From the NCBI GenBank assembly GCA_003491635.1, contig DNCG01000066.1, forward strand, positions 1-7,783: a DNA stretch of 7,783 nucleotides, given 5' to 3'. The notes under the pieces are model-generated. The model was not told where the DNA came from. It was given only the letters and a program-made list of their open reading frames with translations, and searched no databases. Below, in pieces: positions 6,488 through 7,783 of this stretch; position 1 is the first letter of the stretch; every line of letters starts with the position of its first letter. The position numbers and the translations under genes were made by a program. This DNA is from Actinomycetota bacterium. GTDB lineage: Bacteria; Actinomycetota; Aquicultoria; Subteraquimicrobiales; UBA9087.

Positions 6488-6514
6488 GAAGGATAAAAGC
6501 ACTCTTTAACGAAT
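6488..6514 (+). promoter_or_regulatory. Sigma-H-like promoter of spoVS
   Basis: GAAGGATAA (6488-6496), 11 nt, then AACGAAT (6508-6514) fits every defined position of the Bacillus subtilis sigma-H consensus RnAGGAwWW-N11/12-RnnGAAT as I recall it. spoVS of B. subtilis is known to be driven by sigma-H. Transcription would begin near 6520 and give a leader of about 38 nt. A sigma-A pair is less convincing: TTGACG (6477-6482) has no -10 at 17 nt, and TATAAA (6514-6519) has no -35. Confidence 0.6.
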
Positions 6515-6557
6515 ATAAAACAACACGTAGCATTTTCGCACTTTGAGAGGAGTAGCT

Positions 6558-6818
6558 ATGGAGGTACTCAAGGTCTCATCCAAGTCAAACCCAAATTCGG
6601 TGGCAGGTGCTCTGGCAGGGGTTTTAAGAGAGAAGGGAGGGGCGGAACTTCAGGTGATCGGCGCCGGTGCTCTCAACCAGGCAATAAAGGCAATCGCCAT
6701 CGCCCGGGGCTTCGTCGCCCCCAGCGGACTTGACTTAATCGTCATCCCGGCTTTTACAGATATCATAATCAACGGCGAGGAAAGAACGGGCATCAGGCTC
6801 ATCGTCGAACCCCGATAG
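6558..6818 (+). CDS. spoVS: Stage V sporulation protein S (SpoVS, Alba-like fold)
   Basis: The 86-residue product has the exact length and sequence character of SpoVS: MEVLKVSSKSNPNSVAGAL at the start, QVIGAGALNQAIKAIAIARG (37-56) in the middle, and PAFTDIIINGEERTGIRLIV (64-83) near the end. SpoVS is a small Alba-like protein and probable nucleic-acid binder. In Bacillus it acts in spore coat/cortex assembly and septation; it is also widespread in bacteria that do not sporulate (Thermus, Thermotogae), so its presence does not prove sporulation. The start is ATG 6558, set by GAGAGGAG (6545-6552); an in-frame TTG at 6543 would overlap that site and add five non-family residues. It appears to be a single-gene unit, with a sigma-H-like promoter upstream and its own terminator downstream. 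Confidence 0.96.
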   Translation: MEVLKVSSKSNPNSVAGALAGVLREKGGAELQVIGAGALNQAIKAIAIARGFVAPSGLDLIVIPAFTDIIINGEERTGIRLIVEPR

Positions 6819-6827
6819 ATAACCCCA

Positions 6828-6854
6828 AGCACTCTTAGAGTGCTCTTATTTTTT
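6828..6854 (+). terminator. Intrinsic terminator after spoVS
   Basis: AGCACTC (6828-6834), loop TTA and GAGTGCT (6838-6844) form a perfect 7-bp stem, followed by CTTATTTTTT (6845-6854). It begins nine nt after the spoVS stop and ends just before the ribosome-binding site of the PHP gene. The PHP gene must therefore rely on readthrough or on a promoter I cannot see in the 12 nt left. Confidence 0.85.
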
Positions 6855-6866
6855 GAAAGGTTTTAT

Positions 6867-7688
6867 ATGGCCATCGACCTGCACATTCACAGCACTGCTT
6901 CGGACGGAACCCTCGACCCGGAAGAAATAATCAGACTAGCAGCAAAGTTGGGCCTCTCCGCCATCGCCATCACCGACCACGATAGCGTCGAGGGCGTCGG
7001 GCCCGCCCTCAAAGAAGGGGAGCGGCTGGGTATTGAGGTTATCCCCGCCGTCGAATTGAGTTCCGACCTGCAAGGTCGGGACATTCATTTTCTGGGATAT
7101 TTTATCGACTTTAAGCAGGAGTGGTTCCGTAAACACCTGGAGAAGCTTCGCCAGGCCCGTTATGAACGAGCAGTAAAAATGGTTCAAAGACTACGAGAGG
7201 CGGGACTGGAGATCGCCCTGCGGGACGTCCTGAAAGAGGCTGGAGAGGGAGCGGTTGGTCGTGCTCACATCGCTCGAGTTCTGGTCAAACAGGGTTTAAT
7301 AGATGGCATCGAAGAGGTCTTCAGTCGCTACATTGGGCGTCATGCCCCCTGCTACGTGGAAAAATACATCTACACCCCCGAGGACATAATCGCCATCGTC
7401 AGAAAAGCCGGGGGAATAGCCATCCTCGCCCACCCCGGTTACTCCCTCGTAGACGAACAGATTTCCGAGTTCATCCGATATGGGCTTCAGGGATTAGAGG
7501 CCTACTATCACACCCATACGCCCAAACAAACGAAGCGCTACGAAAGATTGGCAGAGCGCCACGGGCTAATGGTCACCGGCGGCTCCGATTGTCATGGTCT
7601 CAAATCCAGCCGAGGTTTGCTCATCGGCTCGGTGAATGTACCCGATCGGGTGATCCAGGACCTCAAAAGATTAAAAGAGGGAGTATAG
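6867..7688 (+). CDS. PHP-domain phosphoesterase (YciV / RNase AM / 3',5'-nucleoside bisphosphate phosphatase type)
   Basis: This is a 273-residue single-domain PHP metalloenzyme. The metal-binding motifs are in the family order: DLHIHST (4-10, H6 and H8), D13, ITDHD (35-39), E63, H74, H134 within GRAHIARVL, HP (189-190), H215 and GSDCHG (239-244, D241 and H243). Characterised relatives hydrolyse 3',5'-nucleoside bisphosphates or trim RNA 5' ends (E. coli YciV, now RNase AM), and the short insert around 85-170 is typical of that group rather than of histidinol phosphatase or DNA polymerase PHP domains. The start is ATG 6867, six nt after GAAAGG (6855-6860); an upstream in-frame GTG at 6840 lies in the terminator and is unlikely. 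It follows spoVS at a 48-nt distance and may share RNA or nucleotide turnover roles with rny. The exact substrate cannot be read from sequence. Confidence 0.92.
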   Translation: MAIDLHIHSTASDGTLDPEEIIRLAAKLGLSAIAITDHDSVEGVGPALKEGERLGIEVIPAVELSSDLQGRDIHFLGYFIDFKQEWFRKHLEKLRQARYERAVKMVQRLREAGLEIALRDVLKEAGEGAVGRAHIARVLVKQGLIDGIEEVFSRYIGRHAPCYVEKYIYTPEDIIAIVRKAGGIAILAHPGYSLVDEQISEFIRYGLQGLEAYYHTHTPKQTKRYERLAERHGLMVTGGSDCHGLKSSRGLLIGSVNVPDRVIQDLKRLKEGV

Positions 7689-7726
7689 GCTAGGCGCAAA
7701 TGCTGAGCCGCTCTTTTACCAAAAAC

Positions 7727-7783
7727 GGCCTTAAATTTAAATTCTAAATCCCAATATCTAAATCCTAAATAAGCACCAATGAC
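7727..7783. repeat. AT-rich intergenic run with repeated TCTAAATCC units
   Basis: After the PHP gene the sequence turns strongly A/T-rich. TCTAAATCC occurs at 7743-7751 and 7757-7765, followed by CTAAAT (7765-7770); a related TTAAATTTAAATTCTAAAT run starts near 7731. From memory it looks like dispersed low-complexity intergenic repeats seen in some genomes of uncultured bacteria, but this is not verified and the element is cut by the window edge. No gene or convincing terminator is visible in 7689-7783. Confidence 0.4.

Noticed and set aside
6840..6866. Upstream GTG start for the PHP protein
   Set aside because: It lies inside the spoVS terminator hairpin and U tract, and ATG 6867 has a proper ribosome-binding site and gives the family's normal N-terminus.
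7700..7720. Possible terminator GAGC-C-GCTC plus TTTT after the PHP gene
   Set aside because: The arms leave a one-base loop and the T run is only four bases, so it cannot form a stable hairpin as written.

Overview
The window reads as an ordinary-looking chromosomal housekeeping block from a Gram-positive-type bacterium, coding entirely on the + strand. The order pgsA (3' end) - cinA - thpR - recA - recX - rny - [GHKL ATPase] - spoVS - PHP phosphoesterase resembles Clostridia/Peptococcaceae-like Firmicutes and some deep-branching, often thermophilic, Actinobacteria. A Firmicutes/Actinobacteria-type LexA box, strong Shine-Dalgarno sequences, frequent TTG starts, RNase Y and SpoVS all fit that range. 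The sequence alone does not let me choose between the two groups.

Region 1 (1-1890) is a tightly packed operon: the last 23 codons of a probable pgsA, then cinA overlapping it by ATGA, then thpR overlapping cinA by 7 nt. Region 2 (1887-3493) is recA-recX. It has its own SOS promoter, with a perfect LexA operator lying between the -35 and -10 hexamers, and recX overlaps recA by 11 nt. Region 3 (3494-3758) has no gene and is clearly more AT-rich than its flanks. It holds a promoter-like element just after recX and a strong intrinsic terminator at 3691-3712. Between them is a stretch of about 186 nt whose 5' and 3' ends can pair in a long helix. I read this as a small structured RNA, possibly 6S-like, or else an attenuated leader of rny.

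Region 4 (3759-5325) is rny, whose best-placed start is a non-standard ATA, followed by a hairpin terminator. Region 5 (5361-6461) is a GHKL-fold ATPase of unknown function, the least explained gene here. Region 6 (6488-6854) is spoVS, preceded by a sequence that fits the sigma-H consensus as I recall it and followed by its own terminator. Region 7 (6867-7688) is a PHP-domain phosphoesterase of the YciV/RNase AM type. Region 8 (7727-7783) is an AT-rich run with short repeated units that continues past the window edge.

Taken together the genes cover phospholipid synthesis (PgsA), pyridine-nucleotide salvage (CinA), RNA end and cyclic-phosphate processing (ThpR), recombination and SOS (RecA, RecX), mRNA decay (RNase Y), a developmental regulator (SpoVS) and RNA/nucleotide turnover (PHP). 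The most rewarding leads are the recX-rny intergenic RNA, the orphan GHKL ATPase between rny and spoVS, and the sigma-H-like promoter of spoVS.
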